A DNA stretch of 64,000 nucleotides, from the NCBI RefSeq assembly GCF_022682495.2, contig NC_071391.1, positions 17,893,680 to 17,957,679 on the forward strand, in the 5' to 3' direction. The DNA is from Desmodus rotundus. Its lineage: Eukaryota; Chordata; Mammalia; Chiroptera; Phyllostomidae. This document shows positions 12,346-23,014 of the stretch, piece by piece (position 1 is the stretch's first letter; the number at the start of each line of letters is the position of its first letter). Under the pieces are notes generated by a model. It searched no databases, was not told where the DNA came from, and worked only from the letters and a program-made list of their open reading frames with translations. The translations under genes and the position numbers were made by a program.

Positions 12346-13273
12346 CTCTGAGTTGGCTTTAAATTCAAGCAGTGGTTTCCCATTGGGTTTTCAAAATGAC
12401 TGTGAACAGTTTTGGAGTTATGACAATTTTACAACCCAAGCAATGGTGTTTGAGCAAATATCGAAGACCTGACATTCAGTGGCCTAACCTGGGTCATGTG
12501 TGTATCGCTGACACAGTCACTGCAGATATTAAAAAAACAGAATTGTGTGACTGATGACAACTGGATGGGGGACTGATTTCCTGGAGTCTGCTGTCACATC
12601 AAGCCTAACACAATGACCTAGAGTAACAGTGCAGGGGAGACTGCTTCTGCTTCCTCCGCAAAAACAAAAGTGCTATTTCCTGGAGAAGTAGGGTTGGACT
12701 CTGGGGCTGATTAAAACAACCACTTGTACTACAGTATCTTTGAGGCCTTCAGACATGATTAGGTGTAATCCTCCTGACTTTCTTTCACACCACCTTTTGA
12801 GGGGCAGACCATTTTAAATAAAGGTTAAGAAATAGTGGGGTTAGCAACTTGAATGTAAAGTCAAACGATCACCTTGTTCAAAAAATTTTTGAGCAAACCT
12901 ATCTCATATGTGTGCTGTGATTTATAAAAACAATAAAGAAAACATACTGGACAAGAGATTGCAGCTGTGCACAGGAGGAACAGACTCCCAGCAGCCTGGT
13001 GTTTGTTCAACGGAACTATCGGCTGACTTGTACAGCATCTACTATTTTCATCTATAAAAAAGGTGAAGAGAACACAGCTGGATTTTTGGATCACGGCAAG
13101 AGCTATAATATAATCACCATTTATTCATATCTTTTTATTACTTTGTATGAATAAATAATACCCCTCCATAGAAAAATTCTTTTATCACTTGAAAAAGTGA
13201 AGCAGGTGGGTTGGGATATCATCCATAAAGAATGAATATGGAAATGTCTCCATGTCTTCAAATTTCTTTGCAC
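12346..13273. other. No gene seen
   Basis: No known repeat. Normal composition for the window. Confidence 0.6.
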
Positions 13274-13284
13274 GAGCACAGTAG

Positions 13285-13614
13285 GCCCTGACCAGTGTGA
13301 CTCTGTGGTTGGGGTGTCATCTTATCCACCAGAAGGTTGGGGGTTTCATTCCCAGTCAGGGCACATGCCTAGGTTGCAGATAAGATCCCTGGTTGTGATG
13401 CATGTGGGAGGCAACTGATCGATGTTTCTCTCTAACATCAATATTCCTCTCTCTCTCTCTTTTAATTTCTGGAAAATTTGCACATTCATTGTCTCATTTG
13501 ATCTTTACAACAACCCTATAACATCAGTATTTTTTCTCTTTCTCTCTCTCCCCGCCCATCCCCTTCCTCTCTCACTAAAATCAGTAAACATATTTTTGAA
13601 AAAATTTTTAAAAA
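13285..13614 (+). mobile_element. Diverged Ves-type SINE carrying an internal MIR-like block, 11-bp TSD
   Basis: The head 'ggccctgaccagtgtgactc', the 'cccagtcagggcacatgcct' core, 'gggaggcaactgatcgatgt' and the CT-rich body are those of a bat Ves-related SINE with degenerate boxes. An exact TSD 'gagcacagtag' flanks it at 13274-13284 and 13615-13625. It is longer than usual because a 64-bp block (13461-13524) interrupts the CT-rich body. That block matches the MIR copy at 11903-11966 at 57 of 64 positions by eye. Confidence 0.9.
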
Positions 13615-13861
13615 GAGCACAGTAGAATTTTAAAGGTGTAAGGGAGTAAGAAATTAACTAAAGGGGGAATATTGTCCTGGCCTTTTGTTAATCATTACCA
13701 GGACTGAGGTTGAAGATGAAGCTCTATATCAATATTCTACTTTAATTATATTTTGGTAGCAAGTTCCTTCCAGATGTGATGGGATTTTTGTTTAAGCAGA
13801 TCCTTATAGAAAAAAAAAGACTAAAGTAAAGATTTTGTGATTTGGAATCACACAGATCTGA

Positions 13862-13995
13862 GGTGATTGATTCACTCATTAAAACAAATTTACTCGGCAC
13901 TTATTCTATGCCAGACAATGTTTTAGGTGCTGGGAAAGCAGCCGAGAACATCATAGGCAGCATCCCTGCTCTCATGCGACATACAGTCAGGTGCA
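13862..13995 (-). repeat. L2 3' end fragment
   Basis: 'tgattcactcattaaaacaa', 'ctatgccagacaatgtttta' and 'catccctgctctcatgcgac' match the L2 3' end in reverse. Confidence 0.65.
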
Positions 13996-14261
13996 GGGTT
14001 TGGAAATCCTTTTCCATAAAGATCCAAATAAACAATGCTGACTGTGCAGAGCAAATAGTCTTTGATACGACAGTTCAGTTCTGTCATTATAGTGCTGAAG
14101 AGGCCATCGATCATGCATAGCGAATAGGTGTGCTTGTGAAAAAAAACTGCTTAAAATAATGTTTAGCAGAACATACTTGGGCTACGACCATTGTTTCCTG
14201 ATGCCTGGCCTAGTGGGCTGCTGGTTGAAGCTGTTATTGATTCTTGCAAATTTGTTGTTGC

Positions 14262-14385
14262 AATTTTACATGTTATTAATAGTAGTGAATTCACATAGCT
14301 ATTACAAGGATAAATGGAATAATGCATACCGTAGGGCCTAATACTCCTAGTGGGAACTTAATAAATATCATTTAATTCTGAGCCT
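14262..14385 (-). repeat. MIR fragment
   Basis: 'attacaaggataaatggaat' and 'agtgggaacttaataaatat' match MIR in reverse. Confidence 0.5.
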
Positions 14386-14879
14386 AATTCCCTGATGTTA
14401 TAAATTCAGAAACCAGTAAACGAGGGAGTCCCCTAACAAGCTCATTCAATGGTTATTTACCATTCCATTGTTTTCAGTTCCCTAGCTCTTTAGGATCTGT
14501 GAATAAAAAGGTAACAATGTATAAAATAACCCTGTAGACTTGAAGAACCAGGATCATTTTCGTCCCAATTTGACTTCCAAAGTATATGAATAAAAATTAT
14601 CAAAAAATGGATATTTACTTTGAATGTGAATATGGCCTTGGCAAAAGTAAAATAAGAAAAAGTGTTGAATTCTCTTTTATTTGAAAGTGATTTTAAGTAG
14701 TTAGAACAGTGATTTAAGACCATTGCCTATTTGGGCAAGGAATATAGGCCCATCAATATATCTTGATGGCTCTGGGTCCATCTCAGTGTGAAGACCGTGG
14801 AGCACACAAAAGTATATAAAATATTTTCCATATCTTCTAGAGTCTTCTTCCCATCTGGTTAGATAGACAAGATGTTGTC

Positions 14880-15560
14880 AGCACATTCAATGTGTTTACT
14901 GAGTGCTCAATGTTAGGCAGGTTTGTTCTTGACATTGAGGATAAAGAACTAAACAGAAAGACAAAAATATCCCTGCTTTCCTGGAGCCCAAGTTTTAGTG
15001 AAAAGATATAGATGACTAAGGGAACACACAAGTAAAATAAAGAGCATGCATTTGGAGAAGAATAAAAGAACCTTTAAAATTTAGGAGGATTTTTTGAAGC
15101 AGGATGGTGGTCATAGTTTTCTTTTGTTTGTTTTTGTTTTTTAGTTTAAAGGACGGTTAAGGAAGGACTTACTAAGATGGGGTATTTGAGGAAACACCTG
15201 CAGAAGATGAGAGAGTGAGGCTTGGGGATGTCTTGGGGAAGAGCACATCAGGTCCTGAAGGGGGATCATGCCTGGATTCAGGAAACAGCAGGCAAGCTGA
15301 TGCATCAGGAGGGTCAGGGTGAGCTAAGGGGAGAGTAGCCACAGGTAAGGGCAATATGCAGTGAAGCCTGAGGAGGGCGGGACCTTAGGAAATACTCAGT
15401 ATGGCTTTGTCTTCTACTCCCAAGGAAATGGGAAGTCATTGGTGTGCTGGGCACAGGCTCTACCATACACAGTATCGCTCTTCCATACTGTGGAATCTCT
15501 GCAGAAAATAGACTGTAGGGAAATGGTAGTGAGATCTACGATTGCTCTGTGAATGTGTGA
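14880..15560 (-). repeat. Long L2 remnant
   Basis: 'tgtttactgagtgctcaatg', 'tatccctgctttcctggagc' and later 'gaaatgggaagtcattggtg' and 'gaaaatagactgtagggaaa' follow the L2 3' region in reverse over about 650 bp. Degenerate, with local gaps near 15100-15150. Confidence 0.7.
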
Positions 15561-16859
15561 AACAATTATGCAGGTTATCTTCATTCTTGTCTTGGGCTAC
15601 TTCATTTAGTGGGAGAAAAAGTAGGATCCTTGGACAATGAAAACCCACTCACAATTCTGGTTTTCATTATTGATTGGGAGAACATGATTTGTAGTTTCCA
15701 AAAATGAAAAACAACTATCAGCAAAGCTAAACCCAACCCAAAAACATGATAAAAAAAAAAAGAATAACATTGCCTCCTAGCCATACCAGCTGTTCATCCT
15801 GGAATGGCCTGAAGTGAAAGGGGGCAGCCCTACCCTGACTCCAGAACTGCAGATCCCACATTTCCTCTGTCTTCCGAGGTCTAAGGCTTTCACCTTCCTT
15901 TACAGCCCCAGTGGCATCTCAGTGAGGCTTTCTACCAGAGAGAACTTCCTCTGGAGCTGGACAGCCAGAACCCTATAACCTCAGCTGGGAATTCCAGCTG
16001 CAACTGAGGCCTCATCAGGGCACATGCTGACAGAGCTCTTCTTCCCTGCGTTGGGGTCTGGCGCTCTGAAACTTCTACTGCCGCTGCCTCCCGCTCAGCT
16101 GGTGGGTTACTGTTTGGGTAGCCTCTTCCCATTCAAGTGTTGAAGGCTCATCTCAGACACACGTTCATTCTGTATAGCTCTATGGGGCCATAGGGTGTTT
16201 GTGTTAGAGTGTTGCCTCCAGGGCAGGTAAACCAGGCTGTAAATACAGGACATGAGAGGTGCCAGTTGGACAGATTCTGTTCATCTGACCTTTGCCATCC
16301 CTGTGTACATAGACGGGGCATTTTCTAGTAGGCTTGCTTCCTCTCTAGCCAAGAAGTTCATCTTTGATCCTCAGATCTCACTCTGACTTCCTTAGACTGA
16401 CACTTTTTGGATAGGACCCATGCTTTACACTCTTATTGTAAGTTGAATGAATGAATGAGTGAATGAATGAGTGTTTCCAGCTCTCTGAAAAACCCTCCCA
16501 GGAGCTTCCCAAAGCTTTCTGTTTATGCTTAATCATTATCATTGTTTAGTGTCTTAAATACATGAAAATACCTAATTTCCGTCCATGGTGGCAATACAGA
16601 TTAGAATACAATAACCACTTAATTCTGAGTAGCCGATATATAAGCTTTGAATGTGATTATGATATGCAGATATTCTGAGGATAAAATGAAGAGGTAAATT
16701 TTTCTTTAGGTAGTACGATGGGCTAAACAATGAAAGGTGGGTAGAGTTTCATTAGTCAGAGGAAAAGATTTTCATATGAGAAGAAAAAAAGGAACAAATT
16801 CTAGTGTAAGGATGATCGTGGCTTATTTGGGGTAATGGGAGCAGGGTAGATGCATATTT
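15561..16859. other. No gene seen
   Basis: 15780-16300 is less AT-rich ('ctactgccgctgcctcccgc' near 16074-16093) but shows no gene or named repeat. A (TGAA)n run lies at 16444. Confidence 0.55.
16444..16472. repeat. (TGAA)n short tandem repeat
   Basis: 'tgaatgaatgaatgagtgaa' and its continuation, with a/g changes. Confidence 0.85.
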
Positions 16860-16908
16860 AATTGTAACTAATGCTAGGGAACTGATAGAGGTAATGATGA
16901 ATGAGTAA

Positions 16909-16913
<5 letters not shown>

Positions 16914-16945
<32 letters not shown>
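16914..16945. repeat. (TA)n microsatellite
   Basis: An uninterrupted TA run of about 32 bp inside copy A of the duplicated segment. Confidence 0.95.
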
Positions 16946-16947
<2 letters not shown>

Positions 16948-17129
16948 AATCTTTGGATGTTTTCTTACCTGTTCCCCCATTCCAATCTCTTCATTCCCAT
17001 AGTGTCTCCACACTAAACTGTGTGAGCCAAGACAATGGTTGGGTTAACCATTGAATATTTGCTTGCATATACATAATATAATTCTGATGCCTATTGTCAG
17101 TTCTCACTACTTCTGCACCTACAATGTAC

Positions 17130-17280
17130 TTTTCCACTGAGCAGCATAGTGATCTTTGAAGATTATAAATCAGACCCAGTGACTCTGCTCAGATTCCTCT
17201 AATCACTTCCCATTTCATGCAAAGGAGAGGCCAGCATCCTCATCATGGCCCTTACATGAAAGGTTTATACTGTATCCTGT
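17130..17280 (+). repeat. L2 fragment
   Basis: 'aaatcagacccagtgactct', 'cacttcccatttcatgcaaa' and 'cctcatcatggcccttacat' match an internal part of the L2 3' region. It lies between the two copies of the duplicated segment at 16860-17535. Confidence 0.5.
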
Positions 17281-17535
17281 AAGCACTGGGAGCCAACAGG
17301 AAACATAACTAATTACATTTAATGCTGGGGAACAGACAATGGTAATGATAAATGAGCTAGGTGAAGCCAAAATTTGTATGAATCTTTGGATGTGTTCTCC
17401 TCTGCTCTCCCATTCCAATTTCCTCATTCCTGCATTCATTTACACTAAATTCTGTGAACCAAGGCAATGATTGGGTTAGCCATTTCATACTTACATTGCA
17501 TATATGTTATAATTGTTGATACTTATTATCTGTAG

Positions 17536-18769
17536 GAATGTCTATTAAATCAATGCAGATAGAAATATGTGCATAATCTCATTGTTTCCCCCCATCTTTT
17601 CTGCTGAACTCTCTCAAGAAAAGCACCAACATCAATTCAAAAAGCTTGCATTTTTTTAAACAGTTAAAGTCTCAACATCCTGGAGTTTGACCAAGTGCCT
17701 GGTGCTGTCACGGTTTAGGTGGTTGGGTGTAGATAAGGGATGTCTACCCATACACTATTCTGAAAATGGAATCCAGGCACCCACAGCCTGAGCAACATAT
17801 GCTTCTAGTTGGCTGCCTGATTACCCTGACTGGGTCCATTAATACAAAGCATAAACGAAGCCTGGATGAATGGAGTTGGCCATTTTGTTGCAACATATGG
17901 TGGTAGCATCCCAGATATTTTTATCTTACTGCTACCCAGATGTTCAGCTCTCCTGACACTCAGCTTTCCCTGGCAGGCAAGGTGGTAGAGAATGTCCTTG
18001 TGAATTTTGGGCAGAAGCATGTTGTGTTTTTGTTTTTTCAGCACCTTGCAAAAATCAGTTAGCAATCAATTAGTAAGGATTCTAAGGCATCTTTAACATA
18101 TTATTATATTTTTAAACAAACAAATCTCTATTAATTTTTCATTCTCTTTCATAGTCCTCTCAGGAAATTCTCAAAACTCAGGTAGAATAAAACTTAGGAA
18201 TCCAAAGCATGCCTTTTCCTGAAAAAATGCACTTAAACCAAATACAATAGTTCAGCCAATATTGTTCAGGTGGTCTTCCTGTTTTTCTCTTTGGTTACAC
18301 AGTGCTGGCCATACAACTCTATTATGTTTGGCAATAATTTTGAAGAACAATGTATGCACGAACACCATTCTGTTTTGTGGGTGCAGCAGAAGAGATAAGT
18401 GCAGGTCTGGCATTCTTTCCCCAGCAGACTGGGTTCTTAGGTTTGCATTGAAAATCATGGGTTACTGCTGCCTTTAAGACCCCTTTTGGAGGTTTTGTTT
18501 CTGACTCTTAGTCTTCACAAAAGACTGTGTTCAGACCCCTGTACACAATGAATGCTAAGCAATCATGAGCCTTGTCACATTTGGAGCCCTTCAAGGAGAA
18601 GATGCCTTGGCTTCCACTGTTTTTGCCTCATTGGCAAGGTTACCAGTTATCACACTCTTCCAGATAGCCAGAGAATAGAGCTTGCCCTCCCAGAAGCCCT
18701 TGTCAAAGCTCTAGGGTAGCTGAGAAATATTTAAGCCATCTCCTAGCAGGAAAGAGAACAGTGCTGAGT
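17536..18769. other. No gene seen
   Basis: Nothing recognised. Open frames are short and without known motifs. Confidence 0.6.
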
Positions 18770-18930
18770 ATAATAACAGCATGCTGTGTGTGCCTGGAGT
18801 AGTTTATCCCAAGATTCATATGTGCTTTGCCAACATTCTTTCCACTAATCCTAAGTGGCAGGCATTATTATTAACATTTTATAGGTGGGGGACCATGAGA
18901 GTACTGGGCAATCTGAGGACTGAAAGTCTA
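18770..18930 (+). repeat. MIR fragment
   Basis: 'ctttccactaatcctaagtg', 'gcaggcattattattaacat' and 'tttataggtgggggaccatg' match the MIR core. Confidence 0.6.
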
Positions 18931-18933
18931 AAC

Positions 18934-18976
18934 AATATCCTACTTGATATTCCTAATATCCTACTTGGTATTTTTG
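18934..18976. repeat. Small tandem duplication
   Basis: 'aatatcctacttgatattcc' is followed at once by 'aatatcctacttggtatttt', a unit of about 21 bp with one or two changes. Confidence 0.8.
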
Positions 18977-21078
18977 CTGAATTTCTACCTAAACGGCCAG
19001 ATAGGTACAAATGAGAAAAGAAGAAAAATAGCTGTTCAGACTACTATTTTCATAAAGTCTGAACATCATTTTTCTGCCTATTTGGGTATTTTTTAACTTT
19101 GGGATTATTTAATTGAGCATTCATTCAAGTTTTTCAAAGACCCTCATCCTCAAGTTCCCTGAACCGAGTTTAGTTTTGATAAAGCCAGTCATTTCTTCCT
19201 TTTGGAAATACTTTATTTTCTTGGTTTTTAGGACACTTCACTTTCCGGGTGTTTTTTCTGATGTCAGTAATTACTCCTGATCTGCTTCCTCATATTCCCA
19301 ACCTTTATCTAAGTCTTTGGACCACTTCTATTCTTTGTACACATGCTTTTTTGCAATCTTATAATCTCATAAATGTATAATCTTGAAATTACACATGTAT
19401 GTATGCATGTGTATGTATGTGTGTGTGTTTCCTAACATGTTTCATCATTGCCTACCTCTCCTGTGGGGTATATACAGCTCAGAGGCAAACGTTGACCAGG
19501 GAGCCTGTTACAATGAACACTGCACCAAAGCTGGTGTCTATGTGATTTTTTCTGTCTTTCAACTTCTTCTAACTCTTCCTCCTCAGCCCACCCAATTTTG
19601 TGGGAAGTCAGAAAGTAAAGATTTATGGGTCCTTATACTCTCTTACCTGAATTACTCCTAAAGGCTCTGAAATAGTCCCCTTGGCATTTTTATTCTCTTG
19701 CCAAACAACCTTCTCACCCCCATGCCATATATGACATCACCAATTTACAGCTTAACACACTTCCATGTCTGCCTCTTCTGAAGTGTGACATCAAGCAAGG
19801 TTGCCATTCCTGTGTTATGTATAATACATAATAATATTTACATACAATATATATTACATACATAATAAAATGTAAAATGTTTAGAATGACATAATGTCAA
19901 AAAAGATTATATCTACCATGCAACCCTTCAAAACAATCACGAAACTCTAACTAACTTTATCATGTATGCTATTTACATAGTAAGTATTAAAGGAAGCCAC
20001 AGAAAGATATATACAGTCTAATCCCATTTTGGTGTCAGGTGGGTATTTGTATGTGTTTAGTAAAGTGATTTACATGATTACCTCTATATTTTATTTTATC
20101 CATCGGGCTATCCTAAATTTTCTCCAAGGAACACTTATTATTTATGACACAAAACAAAAGTGATTTATAGTAATTTAGGATACAAATTAAGTTTATTGAT
20201 TCTATATTCAATGCTAATGTGGGCCCATTTATTGATCTAAGAGAAGTATATCTCTTGGAAAAATAATAACTCTTTGAAATACATTCTTGTTTATGTTGCT
20301 CATTGTTTGGGGCCATCAGTCAAGGGATCTTCTAACAGAAAGAACATAGAGAATTCTGTTCCATTTACCATGTGAGTGGCTAAGCCAATCAAGGTATAGC
20401 CAGTTGAGGGATAACCATAAGATTAAGGAGTTCATACAGAAAGCAAGGGTTAGATTCTGAGCAAACACGGAGATAGCCACACATTATTTATGTGGAAAAT
20501 GCCAATGCATACTGAACACCCTGCAACCATAATGAAAACAGTTTCAGCAGCTGGACAGGTCCTGCCACTTTTCTATAATTCCTACGTAATAACAGGGAGA
20601 TGTTAGACAGCAGACTCCAGTCTTGTCAGTGTGTTGTTACACTGCCAAGAACCAAAGGGAAAGACTAATGCATATAAAGCAGCTGCTTTCTCCAAGGCAC
20701 TTTGCCAAGGAAGAATTTTTATTGAATCGAGTGCTTAGGTATGTGTTAACAGTACACATTGTGAGTGGTCAGTACAGGGGAGAGATAGTTGTCTGTGGTC
20801 TGGATAGTCAGAGAGAGATTGGAAATTCAGTTGTATCTGAAAAGACAGATGCCTCAATGTAAAGAGAGTATTCTGGACAGGACAGACAATGAGGGGAAGG
20901 AAAAGAGGCTGAAATTGAATGGAATATGTGGATGAATGAGTTAATAGGGAATACACCGGACAAATTATCGGTGTGGTGCCATAGAGTAAAAATTGTGTCA
21001 GTTGATACGCCAACCCAAGAAGGTCTTAGTTGTTGATAGAACCAGTGTTCTCGTCCAGTTGGAACTGGGGTAACAATT
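18977..21078. other. No gene seen
   Basis: AT-rich, with a GTAT-type tract at 19395. No repeat named with confidence. Confidence 0.6.
19395..19430. repeat. (GTAT/TG)n tract
   Basis: 'atgtatgtatgcatgtgtat' followed by 'gtgtgtgtgt'. Confidence 0.85.
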
Positions 21079-21088
21079 AAGAAGTTGA

Positions 21089-21302
21089 GGTAATCCCCGG
21101 CTGGTGTGGCTCAGTGGATTGAGTGCCAGCCTGCAAATTAAAGGGTTACTGGTTTGATTCCCAGTCAGGGCACATTCCTGAGTTGCAAGCCAGGTCCCCA
21201 GTGAGGGGCCATGTGAGAGGCAACCACACATTGATGTTTTTCGCCCTCTCTTTCTCCCTTCCTTCCACTCTCTAAAAATAAATAAATAAAATATTTTTTA
21301 AA
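21089..21302 (+). mobile_element. Ves-type bat SINE with 10-bp TSD
   Basis: A near full-length tRNA-derived SINE. It has an A box 'tggctcagtgg' (21107-21117), a B box 'ggtttgattcc' (21151-21161), 'ccagtcagggcacattcctg', 'gagaggcaaccacacattga', a pyrimidine-rich body and an 'aaataaataaataaaat' tail. TSD 'aagaagttga' lies at 21079-21088 and 21303-21312. The exact TSD and intact boxes make this one of the younger insertions in the window. It is the clearest evidence that the host is a bat. Confidence 0.95.
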
Positions 21303-21454
21303 AAGAAGTTGACATGACTTTTTCCCCTTAAAGATTTGCCCATACTTCTTTGTACCTGGCCTATAGGCATCAGCTGTGGCTATTCTACCACACTTTGAGT
21401 TATATTAGCCTAGTGATGGTGGTCCAAGCTCCCTGCAGGAGAAAGATCCTAAGT

Positions 21455-21640
21455 TGCAGGCCTAACTCTGTAACTTTTCAGTCCTGTAACATTGTAAAAC
21501 AGGCATCACATGCCCGAAACCCTGTCCCCATCTGTAAAATGGGAATAATAGGTCTAATGGTGGAATTACCATGAGAAGGAGAAGGGATGTAAAGTGTTTA
21601 ACGTAGTTCTTGGGTCACGGTAGTGGTTCAGTATATGGTA
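21455..21640 (-). repeat. MIR fragment
   Basis: 'ccccatctgtaaaatgggaa', 'taatggtggaattaccatga' and 'gtagttcttgggtcacggta' match MIR in reverse. Confidence 0.65.
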
Positions 21641-21702
21641 GATGACAACATGTTTTACCAGATGTTTAATACTTAGTGGGCTTTTGACACCAAAGTTAAG
21701 AA

Positions 21703-21770
21703 AAAGGAGATGAGGAGGAAGGAAAAGGGAGAGGAAAACGAGGGGGAGGTGGAGGCAGAAGAAGGGAAAG
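21703..21770. repeat. Purine-rich (GA) tract
   Basis: Almost pure A/G for about 65 bp, with 'ggaggaaggaaaagggagag'. A second purine tract lies at 21890-21935. Confidence 0.8.
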
Positions 21771-22997
21771 GAATGCTACATCAGGCATAACTGAGGCTGT
21801 TTGCCTAGCCATGCAGCACTGGAAAATCCCAAAATACGTTATGGTTAAGAATTGCTGATAATTATTTTTAAGGTAGCATTACATATTGTTGAGAGAGAGC
21901 TAGAGAGAGGGCAGGGAGATGGGGTGGGGAGGGATTAAAGCAGTGGAAGACAAGAATTGTAGCAATTTAAGCTCCAATTTAAAAACTATTTCTAAAGATA
22001 AGTAGGCAGGAATTTCTGCTCTGTCCAGCCACCTATAGTAAGAGGCTCTCCTTTGCCACTTTCAGAGAACTGCAAGGCTCCCTAGTCCCTGATCCCTAAG
22101 AGGGCAGTAACACTCATACATGAGGAGCTGAAATGGGCTTATCTGCCCATGTGAATTTTGGCCTTCTTTATTACCCCTTGTGTCCATTGTAGTACCTAGT
22201 CTCACTTGAAACACTGTAGATTATTGTAATGACTTTCACTGTGCTTCAAACTGTACAGCTTTTCCATGAGAAAAAGCATTTTTCTAGGACATTGATAATC
22301 CTTCATCAACCTTCTCCCAGAGCCTCCCTATTTGTACATTTCTTTCCTTCTGAGATTTCTTCAGTGACCCCCTACCACATAGTAGTTTTTTGTGCAAACC
22401 CTGCTGATGTGAAAAATGAGAAAAATCTTTTTGCAATCTTTTTGAAGTTTTGATTGATGTAAAACACAATAAAAGCACAGCTGGAGTTGGAGATACCAAG
22501 CTCTGCTTTTTGGCTCAGCACTGAAGAGAAGGGGGGATAGCACACTTTATTTGTTCTTGAATTTGAAAGCAAAGCCAAGGTGAAGCAGGGTGCCATTTGT
22601 AAAAATACTTTGGAGCAATAACTGTGCTTTGAAACTAATGAGAATAATGTTTAGATTAATAGCTTAGGTCATATTTCATGTATTTTATTTAACTCCATGG
22701 AAAAAGAGCAAAGGTGGAAAGTTGGCATACCCTTCAACAATCTGTACACATCACTAATCAAAGGACACATTTTAATGATCTTGCAGAAATTTAATACATG
22801 CTGGCCAAGATCTCCTACAACTCATTCATTTCTTCTACACATTTTTCCATCATCTTTTAAAACTTGGAACAAATTACTTTTTTCAAATATCTGCTTACAG
22901 GAGATTCTTAAACCTTTTTAAAGGGGTGGGGGTCATAGAGCACTTACAGAATATGTAGAAAACCACAGATCAGTCTTTTAGAATTTCACATAACCTT

Positions 22998-23014
22998 ACA
23001 CACACACACACACA
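22998..23014. repeat. (CA)n short run
   Basis: 'acacacacacacacaca', about 8 units. Confidence 0.9.

Larger units (their letters stand above)
16860..17535. repeat. Duplicated segment, two copies about 435-450 bp apart
   Basis: Copy A (about 16860-17100) and copy B (about 17311-17535) share 'gaatctttggatg', 'cccattccaat' and 'caatg.ttgggtta.ccatt' in the same order and strand, roughly three quarters identical by eye. Copy A carries a (TA)n run where copy B does not. Either an old local duplication or two insertions of one unrecognised repeat. Confidence 0.7.

Noticed and set aside
21089..21170. tRNA gene (A and B boxes present)
   Set aside because: The boxes belong to the tRNA-derived head of a Ves SINE; no cloverleaf and it continues into the SINE body. 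The same applies to the other SINEs.
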